This document shows positions 30,730 through 40,405 of a DNA stretch of 64,000 nucleotides, one piece after another. The DNA comes from Hahella chejuensis KCTC 2396 (GTDB lineage Bacteria > Pseudomonadota > Gammaproteobacteria > Pseudomonadales > Oleiphilaceae), in the NCBI RefSeq assembly GCF_000012985.1, contig NC_007645.1:124001-188000 (forward strand), written 5' to 3'. The notes under the pieces are model-generated. The model did no database searches and was not told the origin of the DNA. It worked only from the letters and a program-made list of their open reading frames with translations. The stretch's first letter is position 1. Each line of letters begins with the position of its first letter. Made by a program: the position numbers and the translations under genes.

Positions 30730-32185
30730 CCACACGCCCAAAGTATGGATTATCGCAGCGTCCGACAGCGCTGGCGCTTCCGGGATACAGGCGGACCTCG
30801 CCACGTTGCGCGGATTGGAAGTCCATGGCGGCGTGGCCCTGACCGCCGTCACCGCGCAAAACTCGCAGGAAGTCCTCAGCATTAACCCTGTCGCCACCGC
30901 GGTCTTGCGGGACCAGCTGAGGGCTTTACGTGCTGACGGCGACGCCGTGGCGATCAAGATTGGATTGCTGACCGATGCGGAGCAGGTCGATGTCCTGCGG
31001 GAGTTCCTGTGCGCATACTCCGGCCTGGTGGTGCTTGACCCTGTGCTGGGCAGCTCCACCGGCGCGGGCTTCGGTATGTCCGTGGCGGCGTTGAAAAGCC
31101 TGCTTCCTTATGTCGATGTAGTGACGCCGAATATCCCGGAAGCGGAGCAACTGGCGGATAGGCGCATCAGCAGCCCGGCGGATATGCTGTCCGCCGCCGT
31201 CCGGTTGCGTGAGCTTGGCGCCAAAGGCGTCTGGTTGAAAGGCGGCCATTTGGGCCTGGGCGAGCAATGCCTGGATTTGGTCTGGCTCTCGGAGCAGCCA
31301 TATTGGTTTGCGCAACCCCGTCTCTCCGTCCGCCATCATCGCGGCACCGGCTGTACGCTCGCCAGCGCCTTGGCCGCTTTTGTCGCCAGAGGAGAGAGCC
31401 TTCTTGATGCGGCGGCGCTCGCCAACGCTTATGTGAAGCAAGGGCTGCGTCAGGGATACGCCATCGGTCCCGGACCCGGGCCCATCGCGCGCCAAGGCTG
31501 GCCCTCTCTGATGACGGACTTCCCCCGGATCACCGATCGTCTGGATTGGCTGGACTATGCCGCTTTCCCAGATTGCGGCGCATCGTCCCTGGGACTGTAT
31601 CCAGTGGTGGATTCGGTGGAGTGGTTGCGCAAGTTATTGCCTCTGGGCATAGATACCTGCCAGTTGCGTATTAAAAGCAATGACCTGACGCTGTTGGAGG
31701 GCGCAATCAGCGAGGCGGCGAAATTAGGTCGTCAATATGGCTGCCGCCTGTTTATCAACGACCACTGGCGACTCGCGATCAAGCATGGCGCTTACGGCGT
31801 GCATTTAGGTCAGGAAGACATTGCAGACGCAGATCTGAACGCCATCCGCGACGCAGGGTTGCGCCTGGGCGTCAGCACCCATGGCGACTTTGAGTGGGCC
31901 CGCGCGGCGACAATCCAACCAAGCTATATCGCCATTGGCGCGATTTTCCCAACGCAGACCAAAGAAGTGCGTATCGTCGGCCTGGAGAAGCTGGCGCGCT
32001 GGGTTGCGCTATTGCAAGATCACTATCCTCTCACCGCCATCGGCGGCATTAATCTCAGCAATATGGACGTTATTCTGAAAACAGGCGTTGATTCAGTCGC
32101 AGTAGTGTCCGCCATTACTCAGGCGCCGGACTTACGCGACGCTGTGACGAACCTGAGCCGTAAACTTTTGAAAGGATGGGAATAA
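30722..32185 (+). CDS. thiDE: Bifunctional HMP-phosphate kinase / thiamine phosphate synthase
   Basis: A 487-residue fusion. Residues about 1-262 are ThiD, the HMP/HMP-phosphate kinase ([42 protein letters not shown] in part). Residues about 285-485 are ThiE, joining HMP-PP with thiazole phosphate ([44 protein letters not shown]). The start overlaps the thiG stop by 8 bases, a typical coupling. With ThiC, O, S and G this completes thiamine phosphate synthesis; ThiL is needed elsewhere. Confidence 0.95.
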   Translation: MTNHTPKVWIIAASDSAGASGIQADLATLRGLEVHGGVALTAVTAQNSQEVLSINPVATAVLRDQLRALRADGDAVAIKIGLLTDAEQVDVLREFLCAYSGLVVLDPVLGSSTGAGFGMSVAALKSLLPYVDVVTPNIPEAEQLADRRISSPADMLSAAVRLRELGAKGVWLKGGHLGLGEQCLDLVWLSEQPYWFAQPRLSVRHHRGTGCTLASALAAFVARGESLLDAAALANAYVKQGLRQGYAIGPGPGPIARQGWPSLMTDFPRITDRLDWLDYAAFPDCGASSLGLYPVVDSVEWLRKLLPLGIDTCQLRIKSNDLTLLEGAISEAAKLGRQYGCRLFINDHWRLAIKHGAYGVHLGQEDIADADLNAIRDAGLRLGVSTHGDFEWARAATIQPSYIAIGAIFPTQTKEVRIVGLEKLARWVALLQDHYPLTAIGGINLSNMDVILKTGVDSVAVVSAITQAPDLRDAVTNLSRKLLKGWE

Positions 32186-32252
32186 CCCGGCATTATGCCG
32201 CCCCAGTGTGATACAGGTCGACGGAACCCTCTGATTTAAAGGAGAAAAATAG

Positions 32253-32363
32253 ATGGCCGCGATTAATTATGACTGGGAAAAACTCGTCAATCTCATGGCT
32301 TGGGGGCGGCCGAATCCGCTGAAATTACGCAACATCGCCGTTACAGCGTGTGCGTCGCGATGA
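32253..32363 (+). CDS. Possible 36-residue ORF or decayed gene remnant
   Basis: ATG at 32253 with AGGAG 8 bases upstream, ending at TGA 32361-32363. The product begins MAAINYDWEKLVNLM and is Trp/Arg-rich. No family recognised. It could be a leader, a small protein, or the start of a truncated gene; downstream sequence reads as non-coding. Confidence 0.3.
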   Translation: MAAINYDWEKLVNLMAWGRPNPLKLRNIAVTACASR

Positions 32364-32462
32364 AATTACAGTGGTTGCCTGGAGAGAAATTGAACAATTT
32401 GTGTTCAGGGTCAATACTGATAGCTCCTGAAATGGAAAACCACAACATTCGGGATCAACGCA

Positions 32463-33260
32463 ATGGCCCATTCTAAAAGCGAATACGGTCAGAGAACTGG
32501 CGTTCTCGGCGTCTTGTTATGCTTGGCGCTGGCCGGTCCGGCCTTCGCCGATTGCGAACGTCCGCTGTCGGTCGGCTGGGAGTCATGGCGTCCTTACATG
32601 TACAAGAACGAGGAAGGGCGTTTGAGCGGCTTGGATATTGAGTTGATTCAGGCGGTTGCTGACCGGATGGGGTGTCAGCTGGAATTTTCCGAGACGCCTT
32701 TCAAGCGGCACCTGTTGCAATTACGTCAGGGTAAAATTGATCTCGCCACCTCGGTGCAGAAAACCGCCGACCGTGAAGAATACGCCTGGTTTTCCCAGAC
32801 CTATCGCTCTTCCGCCTCCAATCTGATTATCCGACGGGAAGACGCTGAGCGATACCATTTCAAATCCTTCAAAGAAATGACGCAAAGCCAGTTTCGCTTA
32901 GGTGTGACGCGGGGCTACTTCTACGGCAATGACGTTAACGAATATATCGAGAAGGATGACGGGAAGCTGCATGTGGAAGACGTGGTGTCTGATGAGCTGA
33001 ATTTGATGAAGTTGCTGGCCAAACGTGTGGACGGCATTTTTGCAGACCCCATCGTGATCTACAGTATGGCGGGAGATATTGGAAGGAAGGATGAGATTGC
33101 GATGCACCCCTTGGGTCTTGTCTCGTCCACGTTTTACATCATGGGCAGTAAAGCTTCCGTGTCGCCCAAAACCATGGATAACCTGAATCAGGCGTTGCAG
33201 GATCTGCAACAGAGCGGCGAGTTCGACGCCATCGTTAATCGCTATCTGGATGGCGGCTGA
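32463..33260 (+). CDS. Periplasmic solute-binding protein (SBP_bac_3 family)
   Basis: A 265-residue amino-acid-type binding protein. Signal peptide about 10-28 ending AFA, then the family start SVGWESWRPYMYKNEEGRLSG-type (short form GWESWRPYMY) and LDIELIQAVADRMGC with the two Gly/Asp contacts. No permease or ATPase is adjacent, so either a partner lies elsewhere or it senses a ligand. Ligand unknown. Confidence 0.85.
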   Translation: MAHSKSEYGQRTGVLGVLLCLALAGPAFADCERPLSVGWESWRPYMYKNEEGRLSGLDIELIQAVADRMGCQLEFSETPFKRHLLQLRQGKIDLATSVQKTADREEYAWFSQTYRSSASNLIIRREDAERYHFKSFKEMTQSQFRLGVTRGYFYGNDVNEYIEKDDGKLHVEDVVSDELNLMKLLAKRVDGIFADPIVIYSMAGDIGRKDEIAMHPLGLVSSTFYIMGSKASVSPKTMDNLNQALQDLQQSGEFDAIVNRYLDGG

Positions 33261-33295
33261 GGCGCCGCAACAAGGACGCCCCAGCCCGTTTCCGA

Positions 33296-35101
33296 TCAGG
33301 AAAATACCGTTTCCACTTCCGCTTCGCCGCCGGTCTGCACCTGCCATTGCGACCAGTACATGCCTTTGCGTTCCAGCAGCTGGCGGTGGTCGCCTTGCTC
33401 CACCACCTTGCCGTGATCGACCACTACGATGTTGTCCGCGTGAACGATCGTCGAAAGACGGTGCGCGATCATCACCACGGTGCGGCCGTGAGCGATATGC
33501 TTCAGCGAGCGCTGGATGGCGGCTTCGGTTTCGTTATCGACGGCGCTGGTGGCTTCGTCGAGCACCAGAATTGGCGGATCTTTCAACAGCGCGCGTGCTA
33601 GAGACAAGCGCTGGCGCTGGCCGCCGGACAGTTTGACGCCGCGCTCGCCGACGGGCGTATCCAGTCCTTCCGGCAGACGTGCGATAAACTCCCAGGCTTC
33701 TGCGGTTCTGGCGGCGGCGATGATCTCCTCTTCGCTGGCCGTGGGACGGCCATAGGCGATGTTTTCACGAATGCTGCCTTCAAACAGGAACACATCCTGG
33801 CTGACCAGACCGATAGCGCCGCGCAGCTCCTTAAGCGGCAATTGCTCAATAGGAACGCCGTCCACCAGTATCGAGCCCTGCCTGGGTCTATAAAAGCGCA
33901 GCAACAGCTTGATAAGCGTCGATTTACCGGAGCCTGTGGCGCCGACCAGAGCCAGCGTGGAGCCGGCTTTGACCTGCAGGTTGACGTTTTCCACCCCACC
34001 CGCGCCGGCGGCGTACTCGAAGCTGACGTTCTGGAAGTCGACTTCACCGCGAACGGGCTGCGGTAGCGAATGAGAGCCTTCGTCACGCACGTCGATGGGC
34101 GTTTCTATCACGCCCAGGATGCGCCGGGTGCTGGCCATGGCGCGTTCGAACAGATCCACGGTTTGCGCCAGATTTGTCAACGGCCACAGCAGACGCTGGG
34201 TCAGAAACACCAGTACGCCGTAAGCGCCGGCGTTGAGTTCACCGGACAGGGCCTGCAGACCGCCCACGGTGAAAGTGGCGAGAAAGCCCGCCAGAATCGC
34301 CATCCGGATAACCGGAATGAAGGCGGAGCTGACTGCGATCGCCTTGCGGTTGGCCTGAACATAAGCGTCGCTGGCCTCGCGCAGACGCTCGGATTCCTGC
34401 GCTTCCGCAGTGAAGCTCTTGATGGTGGCGATGCCGCCAATGTTGTTGGCCAGACGAGAAGCAAGTCCGCCCACTTTCTCACGCACGTCCGCGTATAGAG
34501 GATTGGCCCGCTTCAGGAAGAAAAACGCGCCCCAGACGATGATGGGTATAGGGGTGAACGCCAGTAGTGCGATAAAGGGCGAAATCGCCAGGAAGACGCC
34601 GCCGACGGCGACCACGGTGACGAACACCTGAATCAGGTTATTGGCGCCGCCGTCGAGAAAGCGCTCCAACTGGTTCACATCGTCATTGATGATGGAGACG
34701 AGTTGCCCGGAACTGCGCGACTCGAAAAACGCCATATCCAGCCGCTGGACATGGTCATAGGCGTCCTGGCGAAGGTCCGCCTGCAACACCTGGCCAAGAT
34801 TACGCCACATAATCAGGTGGAGGTACTCAAAAATGGACTCGCCGGCCCAAATGAAAAACGTCAAAACCCCTAACGCGAGGATTTGCTGCTGCGGGGTGTT
34901 GAATCCCATGGCGGCGACGAAACTTTGCTCTTTGTTCACCACCACGTCGATGGCGATGCCGATGAGAATTTCCGGGGCGATGTCGAAGAGTTTATTGATG
35001 ATGGAACAGGAACCGGCGGCGATGATGCGTCGACGGTAGCCACGAGCGTAACGCAGCAGGCTCAGCAGCGCCTGAAAGCTGGACTGGGATTGCGAGGCCA
35101 T
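33296..35101 (-). CDS. ABC exporter, fused membrane and ATPase (MsbA/multidrug type)
   Basis: A 601-residue half-transporter. Six membrane helices span about 20-320. The ATPase domain (about 350-590) has Walker A GATGSGKST, the signature LSGGQRQRLSLARAL, Walker B ILVLDEAT and a switch His in IAHRLST. It acts as a homodimer or with another half. It may export lipid or drug; the exact substrate cannot be read. ATG at 35101 (AAGGA at 5 bases) is preferred over an ATG at 35158. A structured repeat lies upstream. Confidence 0.93.
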   Translation of the reverse strand: MASQSQSSFQALLSLLRYARGYRRRIIAAGSCSIINKLFDIAPEILIGIAIDVVVNKEQSFVAAMGFNTPQQQILALGVLTFFIWAGESIFEYLHLIMWRNLGQVLQADLRQDAYDHVQRLDMAFFESRSSGQLVSIINDDVNQLERFLDGGANNLIQVFVTVVAVGGVFLAISPFIALLAFTPIPIIVWGAFFFLKRANPLYADVREKVGGLASRLANNIGGIATIKSFTAEAQESERLREASDAYVQANRKAIAVSSAFIPVIRMAILAGFLATFTVGGLQALSGELNAGAYGVLVFLTQRLLWPLTNLAQTVDLFERAMASTRRILGVIETPIDVRDEGSHSLPQPVRGEVDFQNVSFEYAAGAGGVENVNLQVKAGSTLALVGATGSGKSTLIKLLLRFYRPRQGSILVDGVPIEQLPLKELRGAIGLVSQDVFLFEGSIRENIAYGRPTASEEEIIAAARTAEAWEFIARLPEGLDTPVGERGVKLSGGQRQRLSLARALLKDPPILVLDEATSAVDNETEAAIQRSLKHIAHGRTVVMIAHRLSTIVHADNIVVVDHGKVVEQGDHRQLLERKGMYWSQWQVQTGGEAEVETVFS

Positions 35102-35205
35102 AGGATTCCTTGTGTACAGACTGGGAGGGACGCGCCGCGTGCGGTGCGACAGACACATCAGCCTATCCTGTGACGGCGTAAATGCAAGTGGTAATTATTC
35201 TACTA

Positions 35206-35316
35206 ATCAGGCAGACAAATAGCTTCCTTCTATTTGTCTGCAACGACAAGGCCTGCACATGTCAGGCCTTGTCTCCCGCGGCTCGCCGCCGCGCAGGCGC
35301 ATCCATGCGCCTGATT
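35206..35316. repeat. Structured intergenic repeat (copy B)
   Basis: Three hairpins: a 12-bp stem, GCAGACAAATAG / CTATTTGTCTGC (35211-35241), an 11-bp stem GACAAGGCCTG / CAGGCCTTGTC (35245-35273) and a 9-bp stem CAGGCGCAT / ATGCGCCTG (35294-35313). It aligns along its length with copy A at 25072, with paired changes in each stem. Confidence 0.7.
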
Positions 35317-35359
35317 ATTAGACGGCGCGTAACGCCAAGGAGGGAATGACGGACAAAAA

Positions 35360-35385
35360 AAAACCGGAGTCAATGCTCCGGTTTT
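35360..35385 (-). terminator. Intrinsic terminator of the PEP-CTERM gene
   Basis: A 10-bp perfect stem, AAAACCGGAG / CTCCGGTTTT. Read on the minus strand it ends in a run of nine T bases (35355-35363), just after the stop at 35404. Confidence 0.88.
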
Positions 35386-35403
35386 CGTACGCCGTGACCG
35401 ATA

Positions 35404-36078
35404 TCAGGCTTTGGCGGCGGAGGCTCTGCGGTTCAGAATGAAGGCGCAGAAAGCGATCGCCAGCAGGGCGGGTACGCCAGGTTCGCTCACCGGTACAGAC
35501 TCAGTTTCCAGCTTCAGCTTGATATTGCCGCCGTTATAGCCTTTGTCGGAGTAGCCGAACAGGAAGTCGATGCCGTCGTTGGCGGTGATCAGACTGCCGC
35601 CCAGAGCGAACAGGTCGTTGGCGGCATTCAAGGCAGTCAGCGCAGCGCTGTTGAGTACGATATCGATATAGCTGTAGTTGCTGCTCCACGACACGCGGGT
35701 AGCGCCGAACAGTTCGCCTGAGCCCAGATCGTTGTATGCATTAACGCCGCCAAAACCGGACAGCAATGTGCTGATGTCGGTGTTGACGTCAAACAGCGCG
35801 AACCACTCGGAATAATCGTTGGATTCGTAGCCGTTGCAGGGGTTGAAGATGCTCAATGTGGCGGAAACGATGGAGCCTTCCACGTCGCTCATGTCAAAGG
35901 CGAAGAAGTTGTTGTGCTTCTTGCCTGTGTAGTAATTAGTGTTGCTCGGCGAGTGATAGCCGTTGGATTTATACCAGCCGGAGTCGTAAGCGTTCAAAAC
36001 GACAGGCGTGGCCTGAGCGGCGCTGCTCAGGAAAGCGGTCAGCAAAAGCGAACAGAGAGCGGCGTACAACTTGGACAT
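35404..36078 (-). CDS. Secreted protein with PEP-CTERM-like sorting signal
   Basis: A 224-residue protein with a signal peptide (about 1-23, ending AQA) and a C-terminal triad: SEPG (about 197-200), a hydrophobic helix (PALLAIAFCAFIL) and a basic end (NRRASAAKA). This is the PEP-CTERM pattern recognised by exosortase/EpsH systems of exopolysaccharide producers. The mature part is a small beta-rich domain of unknown role with two Asn-rich motifs. No exosortase is seen in this window. Confidence 0.8.
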   Translation of the reverse strand: MSKLYAALCSLLLTAFLSSAAQATPVVLNAYDSGWYKSNGYHSPSNTNYYTGKKHNNFFAFDMSDVEGSIVSATLSIFNPCNGYESNDYSEWFALFDVNTDISTLLSGFGGVNAYNDLGSGELFGATRVSWSSNYSYIDIVLNSAALTALNAANDLFALGGSLITANDGIDFLFGYSDKGYNGGNIKLKLETESVPVSEPGVPALLAIAFCAFILNRRASAAKA

Positions 36079-36241
36079 GCGTTACCTTTACAAAAACAGT
36101 TAGAAAGTCACGTTATAAAACTGTCGGCAATTGTACGCGTTAGTTATTTAAATGTAGGTAAAACAATGTCAAACGCAGTTACTGAGTGTAACTGCGTTTT
36201 GCAGAGGGAAATCAGAAAGAAGTCAGGAGGAAAGCGCTTAC

Positions 36242-37498
36242 TCAGCGCAGTCGGATATCCACCCAGACCAGTCGGTGGTCGGAGCTGACGGCGCCGCCAT
36301 CGCCGACCAATCGATACAGCTCATCGTCAGCGCTGGGCCAGAACACGCCGGAGTCGATGATCGTCAGGTCGGAGGAAGGCAGTACATAGTCGGTGCGCAG
36401 GTTGCCCGGGTTGGCGTCATTAAAGTCTCCGGTGTCCTGCGCCCGATTGCCGATCTGCAGGGCGTTGGCCTCACCCTGTCTGAACGCGGCGTCCGCAGAG
36501 CCGGCGCTGAGAGGCGTATGCTTTACATTGACCCGAGGATGCTCCAACAATTGCGTCATGGGATTCTGCGTGGCGTCGCCGTCAAAGGGGTCGGCGTTTT
36601 GGTCACCCATGATCACAAAACTTTCTCTATCGCCGAGCCCGCCGCGGCGTCCTTCATCATCCACGATGTAACGGCTGATGCGACAGCCGGAAATGTAGTC
36701 CGCCCAAAAACGGATTTCATCATGATTGCGGGTTCCGTTGCGGTCTTCCGGACCGTCGAAGACAGGAGGCGTGGGGTGGCTGACCAACGCGTGAATACGA
36801 CGTCCGCGAATGTTGATCGGCGCGTCCCAATGACTCTTGGATGACAGTCGCACCACCTCCAGCTCCTCGGCGCTGAACCAGTCTGCGGGGGCATCGGTGT
36901 CGGGGTTATCCGGCAGTAAGGCGTTGGGCATATCGCGCCAGAGAAAATTTTGGAAAGTACGAGTTCGTTGCTCCTGAATGGGGTATTTGGACAACAGCAG
37001 CATGCCATACTGGCCTTCGAATACGCCAAAGCCGAAAGCATCGTTGGCCAGCTCGAATCCTGACTCACCGACGACGCCGTCGTTATTGAGGTCAAAACCG
37101 GAGGCCACGCCGGTGTTGGAAGGCGCGGAGTAAACATAAGGGTAGATCGCTGGCGCAGCGCCATTCTGGCTGAGCGACAGATAATTCTGCTGGAACAGTC
37201 GAGCGGCCTCTCCTGCGGCGTCATAGTCAAATTCATTGATCAGCAGCACATCGGGTTGGGTGCGCTGAATAATCTCCGCTACCGCTTGGATCTGGGCGTT
37301 GTCGCCGCTGTTCAGATCTGCGATGAGTTCTCCCGGCGCCGAACGGTTCAGCGATGCATTGAAAGTGGCGAATCGCACCGTCTCCGTGGAGTGGCGGTCG
37401 CGCCAGTGAGATTCTGCGGAAGCCAGGAAGGGGTGAGCCGCCAGTGCGCCGCCCAATAAAAAGCGGGCTGCTGTCCCAAGCAGTTTGGACGCATTCAT
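36242..37498 (-). CDS. Secreted endonuclease/exonuclease/phosphatase family protein
   Basis: A 418-residue protein with a signal peptide (about 5-25) and an EEP-fold nuclease domain. Motifs: FATFNASL (Mg-binding Asn), LLINEFD (Glu), GDQNADPFDGD (Asp/Asn pair) and the final SDHRLVWVDI (Asp-His). The DNase I or sphingomyelinase superfamily is meant; the actual substrate is unknown. ATG at 37498 is chosen because AGAGGA lies at 5 bases and the signal peptide follows. It probably acts outside the cell, as does the endonuclease at 13248. Confidence 0.88.
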   Translation of the reverse strand: MNASKLLGTAARFLLGGALAAHPFLASAESHWRDRHSTETVRFATFNASLNRSAPGELIADLNSGDNAQIQAVAEIIQRTQPDVLLINEFDYDAAGEAARLFQQNYLSLSQNGAAPAIYPYVYSAPSNTGVASGFDLNNDGVVGESGFELANDAFGFGVFEGQYGMLLLSKYPIQEQRTRTFQNFLWRDMPNALLPDNPDTDAPADWFSAEELEVVRLSSKSHWDAPINIRGRRIHALVSHPTPPVFDGPEDRNGTRNHDEIRFWADYISGCRISRYIVDDEGRRGGLGDRESFVIMGDQNADPFDGDATQNPMTQLLEHPRVNVKHTPLSAGSADAAFRQGEANALQIGNRAQDTGDFNDANPGNLRTDYVLPSSDLTIIDSGVFWPSADDELYRLVGDGGAVSSDHRLVWVDIRLR

Positions 37499-37765
37499 GA
37501 TAATCCTCTTTATGCAGCAATATTTGACGTGTACGAAATGCGAACGGCGCGTCGCGCTTTGGTCAAGCCAGATTAGAGCGGGGGTGGAATTGAGCCGTTG
37601 CGGGAAGACAACCAATGTCAAAGAGCCGCCGGACCTGTTTACAGCTCGAATGACAGGCCGGCGTTCATTTCTAAGGGGCGTCGTCTCCAGTTATAGAGAC
37701 GTATTATTAAGAAAAGATGATAGCGGTAAGTCTATCGCTCCGTTTTCTTAATAGCGATTACGCCC

Positions 37766-38188
37766 TTATTTCACCGTGATAGTGATTTTCTCAGACACCA
37801 CCGGATGTGCGTGAGGCTGATGCAGATGGTCGCCCAGAATCAGTTGCAGGGTGTGCTGACCGGGCGGCAGCTCCAGTGTGGTTTCAGTCTGGCCGCCGCC
37901 AAAGTGTTTGACGTCCGAGCCCAGAGGCATATTCATGTCCGGCATCTTCTCGCCGTCGATGAGCAGGTGATGATGGCCGGTATTCTCGCGCTCAACGCCG
38001 GCCGGCGCCACGCCCATGCCTTCCAGACCGAAGCGCACCACGAATTTGCTGGATACGGTTTCGCCGTCAGTGGGTGAAATGATATAGGCTTTGGCGCTTT
38101 CAGGATTGTCGGTTTTGGGAAGGCCGGCGGCCATAGCGACGCTGCTGAGGCCGAGCAAGGATACGGAAATCAAATAACGAATATTCAC
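37766..38188 (-). CDS. DUF4399 domain exported protein
   Basis: A 140-residue protein with signal peptide (about 1-20, ending AMA) and a DUF4399 domain. Characteristic pieces are ISPTDGETVSSKFVVRFGL, the cluster NTGHHHLLID and the late GDHLHQPHAHPVVSE. The many His residues suggest metal binding but this is unproven. No operon partner. Confidence 0.9.
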   Translation of the reverse strand: MNIRYLISVSLLGLSSVAMAAGLPKTDNPESAKAYIISPTDGETVSSKFVVRFGLEGMGVAPAGVERENTGHHHLLIDGEKMPDMNMPLGSDVKHFGGGQTETTLELPPGQHTLQLILGDHLHQPHAHPVVSEKITITVK

Positions 38189-38465
38189 GGATTGTCTCCA
38201 TTATGAGTTATTGAGGCTGTTGCAGAAACTGTCGTCGGCCTGGTTATGATTTTGAATGCTTGGCCGATCTTCTTTTATGTCGCACGCGTTAACGCGCGGG
38301 CTTTACACCGAAGCGACATGATATCGTTTTCCCCGTCAGTGCAGGTAGAAATAGTATAGGCCCGGAGTCTCGACTTTCACTGTCAGCCGGCGGATTTGCA
38401 GCGCCAGAGGTCAGCGCCTACAATCCCGGGGCGCATTGTTATGAAACCAGGATAAGGATCTTGCT

Positions 38466-39122
38466 ATGTCTTCTCTGTTATTCCGCCTTCCATTGCTGCT
38501 ATGTCTGCTGCTGGGACTGTCCGCCTGTCAGAGCGCCTACTACAGCGCCATGGAAAAAGTGGGCGTGCATAAGCGCGACATTATGGTGGATCGCGTTGGC
38601 GCCGCCCGTGACGCTCAGGAGGAGGCCAAAGAGGAGTTCAAGTCTGCGCTGGACCGGTTCCAAAACATGTTTGGCAAAAAAGATTCCACCTTGCAGAAGC
38701 AATACGATCAGCTAAGCGCAGCGTTTGAAGATAGTGAAGATGCGGCGGAAGAGGTGAGCAAGCGCATCGATGCGGTGGAGGATGTGTCCGAAGCCTTGTT
38801 CGAAGAATGGGAAGAGGAGCTGGAGCTTTACACCAGTCCTAAGCTAAAGCAGGACAGCGCCGCCAAACTGGCCGCCACCAAGAAGAAATATCAGCGACTC
38901 ATTACCGCCATGCGGGCGGCGGAAAACCGCATGCAGCCGGTGCTTAACGCACTGCGCGATCAGGTGTTGTACCTCAAGCACAATCTTAACGCGTCCGCAA
39001 TCGATGGCCTGAAAGGCGAACTGCGCTCGGTGGAGAGCAATGTGTCCAGACTGGTGGCGGATATGGAGAAATCCATCGCCGAGGCGGAGTCGTTTATCGC
39101 TACGTTGAGCGATAAGGGTTAA
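38466..39122 (+). CDS. DUF2959 lipoprotein
   Basis: A 218-residue protein. N-terminal helix and lipobox GLSACQS (about 16-22) predict lipid anchoring. The rest is a helical coiled-coil region typical of DUF2959 (YYSAMEKVGVHKRDIMVDRV in the start, here shortened as EKVGVHKRDIMVDRV). DUF2959 is common in marine gammaproteobacteria and has no known function. Monocistronic. Confidence 0.9.
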   Translation: MSSLLFRLPLLLCLLLGLSACQSAYYSAMEKVGVHKRDIMVDRVGAARDAQEEAKEEFKSALDRFQNMFGKKDSTLQKQYDQLSAAFEDSEDAAEEVSKRIDAVEDVSEALFEEWEEELELYTSPKLKQDSAAKLAATKKKYQRLITAMRAAENRMQPVLNALRDQVLYLKHNLNASAIDGLKGELRSVESNVSRLVADMEKSIAEAESFIATLSDKG

Positions 39123-39257
39123 AGGGTTATCGTGGGCTGACGATCAGAGAAGAAGCGTGACTGCAGTGAGACGACAGGGTTGACGCTCTGCCGGGCCAGC
39201 TGCAGGCTTGCGCTGAAGGGACAATTCCTATTGTCACCCGGCGGACGGAGAGAAAGC

Positions 39258-39590
39258 TCACGCTGTGGCGCGCCCCGGCAAGACTTTCAAATGGGCTTCC
39301 CGACTGGCTTCCACGCGACCGCGAATGGATTCTCCGTGAAAATTCGCAGGCAGGTGCGCGGCGGGGTGATTGTCGCGCCCTTCCAACTCCACCCGGCTGA
39401 CATGGGCGCCTGTCATCTTCAACAGCGTATGCGCCATATCCTTGGTCATGCTGACATCGGAAAGTTTGGCGAACTCGACGACGTTCTGTAAAACATCGGG
39501 ATCAGTGAGACGCAAGGTTCCCAGATTTTCTTCTTTGAAACGGCGACGCAGGGTCTTCAGAATATTAAACATTTCATTGGTGTATAACAT
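39258..39590 (-). CDS. Small conserved-looking protein, unknown function
   Basis: 110 residues, soluble, with no signal peptide. The start codon is preceded at 7 bases by AGGAG, so it is probably real. The sequence is helical, with LRRRFKEENLG near the start, and is basic at the end. No family is recognised. It lies opposite a non-coding stretch downstream of the DUF2959 gene. Confidence 0.6.
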   Translation of the reverse strand: MLYTNEMFNILKTLRRRFKEENLGTLRLTDPDVLQNVVEFAKLSDVSMTKDMAHTLLKMTGAHVSRVELEGRDNHPAAHLPANFHGESIRGRVEASREAHLKVLPGRATA

Positions 39591-39844
39591 TGCCCGCTCC
39601 TTGTATCGGGCGGCTCGGCGCCCGCAGTTGAGTTCTTTACTGTCCCGTACTCCCTAAGCCGCCGGGAGCGTTCCTGCAAATAAACTCGGGTTGATGTCAT
39701 CTCAGGACTGCAAAAGACCCTGAGTCACTATGCAGTGTAGACAGCGGCAAGTCCCTATTTCCGTTGTGTTTTTGCTTCAAAAATCTGAAAAACGTAATCT
39801 TGTTGGATGAGTTCACATAAATCCCGTTTGCGTTAATCTAAAAG
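39591..39844. other. Intergenic region between two divergent genes
   Basis: About 250 bases carrying presumed promoters of the divergent small protein and the thioesterase. No clear binding site is seen. Confidence 0.4.
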
Positions 39845-39880
39845 GGCTGCTACCGGTCCCCATACCCGGTGGCGGCAGCC
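39845..39880 (+). promoter_or_regulatory. Two-part stable hairpin in thioesterase leader
   Basis: GGCTGC / GCAGCC (39845-39880) encloses ACCGG / CCGGT with a 9-nt loop. It ends 32 bases before the thioesterase start and lacks a T-tract, so it is a structured leader rather than a terminator. Confidence 0.45.
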
Positions 39881-39912
39881 TGCAAACCAACAAGAAACGG
39901 AAATAACGTGAA

Positions 39913-40386
39913 ATGACCTATGTCGATGCAATCAGTTGGGACATGCTTAACCCCTTCATCATGCCCATCAAAGTCCTAGAGCCGCACACAGACCGGCTGG
40001 GACACACCAACAACACGACTTACCTTAATTGGATGGAGGAAGTCAGCTGGCGTCATATCGACCCGCTCGGGATGAGCTGGGCCGCCCATGAAAAACTGGG
40101 CAAAGCCATGGCGATCACCCGTACGGAAGTGGATTATCTTGCTGCTTCCCATGCCGACGATGAGCTGTATATCGGCACCTGGATTACCGCGTGCGACGGA
40201 CGCCTGCAGTCCAGTCGTCACTTTCAGATATTTCGCCCTGCGGACGGCAAAACCATTGTCCGCGCCAACAGTCATTACGCTTGCATCGATATGAAGAGCG
40301 GCAAGCCGACCCGGATGCCGAAAGAGTTTGTCGAAGCGCATCGCAAAGCCATGGAAGCCCATGGCCTTACGCCGGCGCCGGATTGA
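39913..40386 (+). CDS. Hot-dog fold acyl-CoA thioesterase
   Basis: A 157-residue thioesterase of the 4-hydroxybenzoyl-CoA thioesterase group. HTDRLGHTNNTTYLNWMEEV carries the family D/H-x-N motif (shown here at residues about 25-44). ATG at 39961 is a shorter alternative. It hydrolyses acyl-CoA, chain length unknown. The gene is single and convergent with the CBS protein, 19 bases apart. Confidence 0.88.
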   Translation: MTYVDAISWDMLNPFIMPIKVLEPHTDRLGHTNNTTYLNWMEEVSWRHIDPLGMSWAAHEKLGKAMAITRTEVDYLAASHADDELYIGTWITACDGRLQSSRHFQIFRPADGKTIVRANSHYACIDMKSGKPTRMPKEFVEAHRKAMEAHGLTPAPD

Positions 40387-40405
40387 CCGATGACGCAGGG
40401 ACGCG

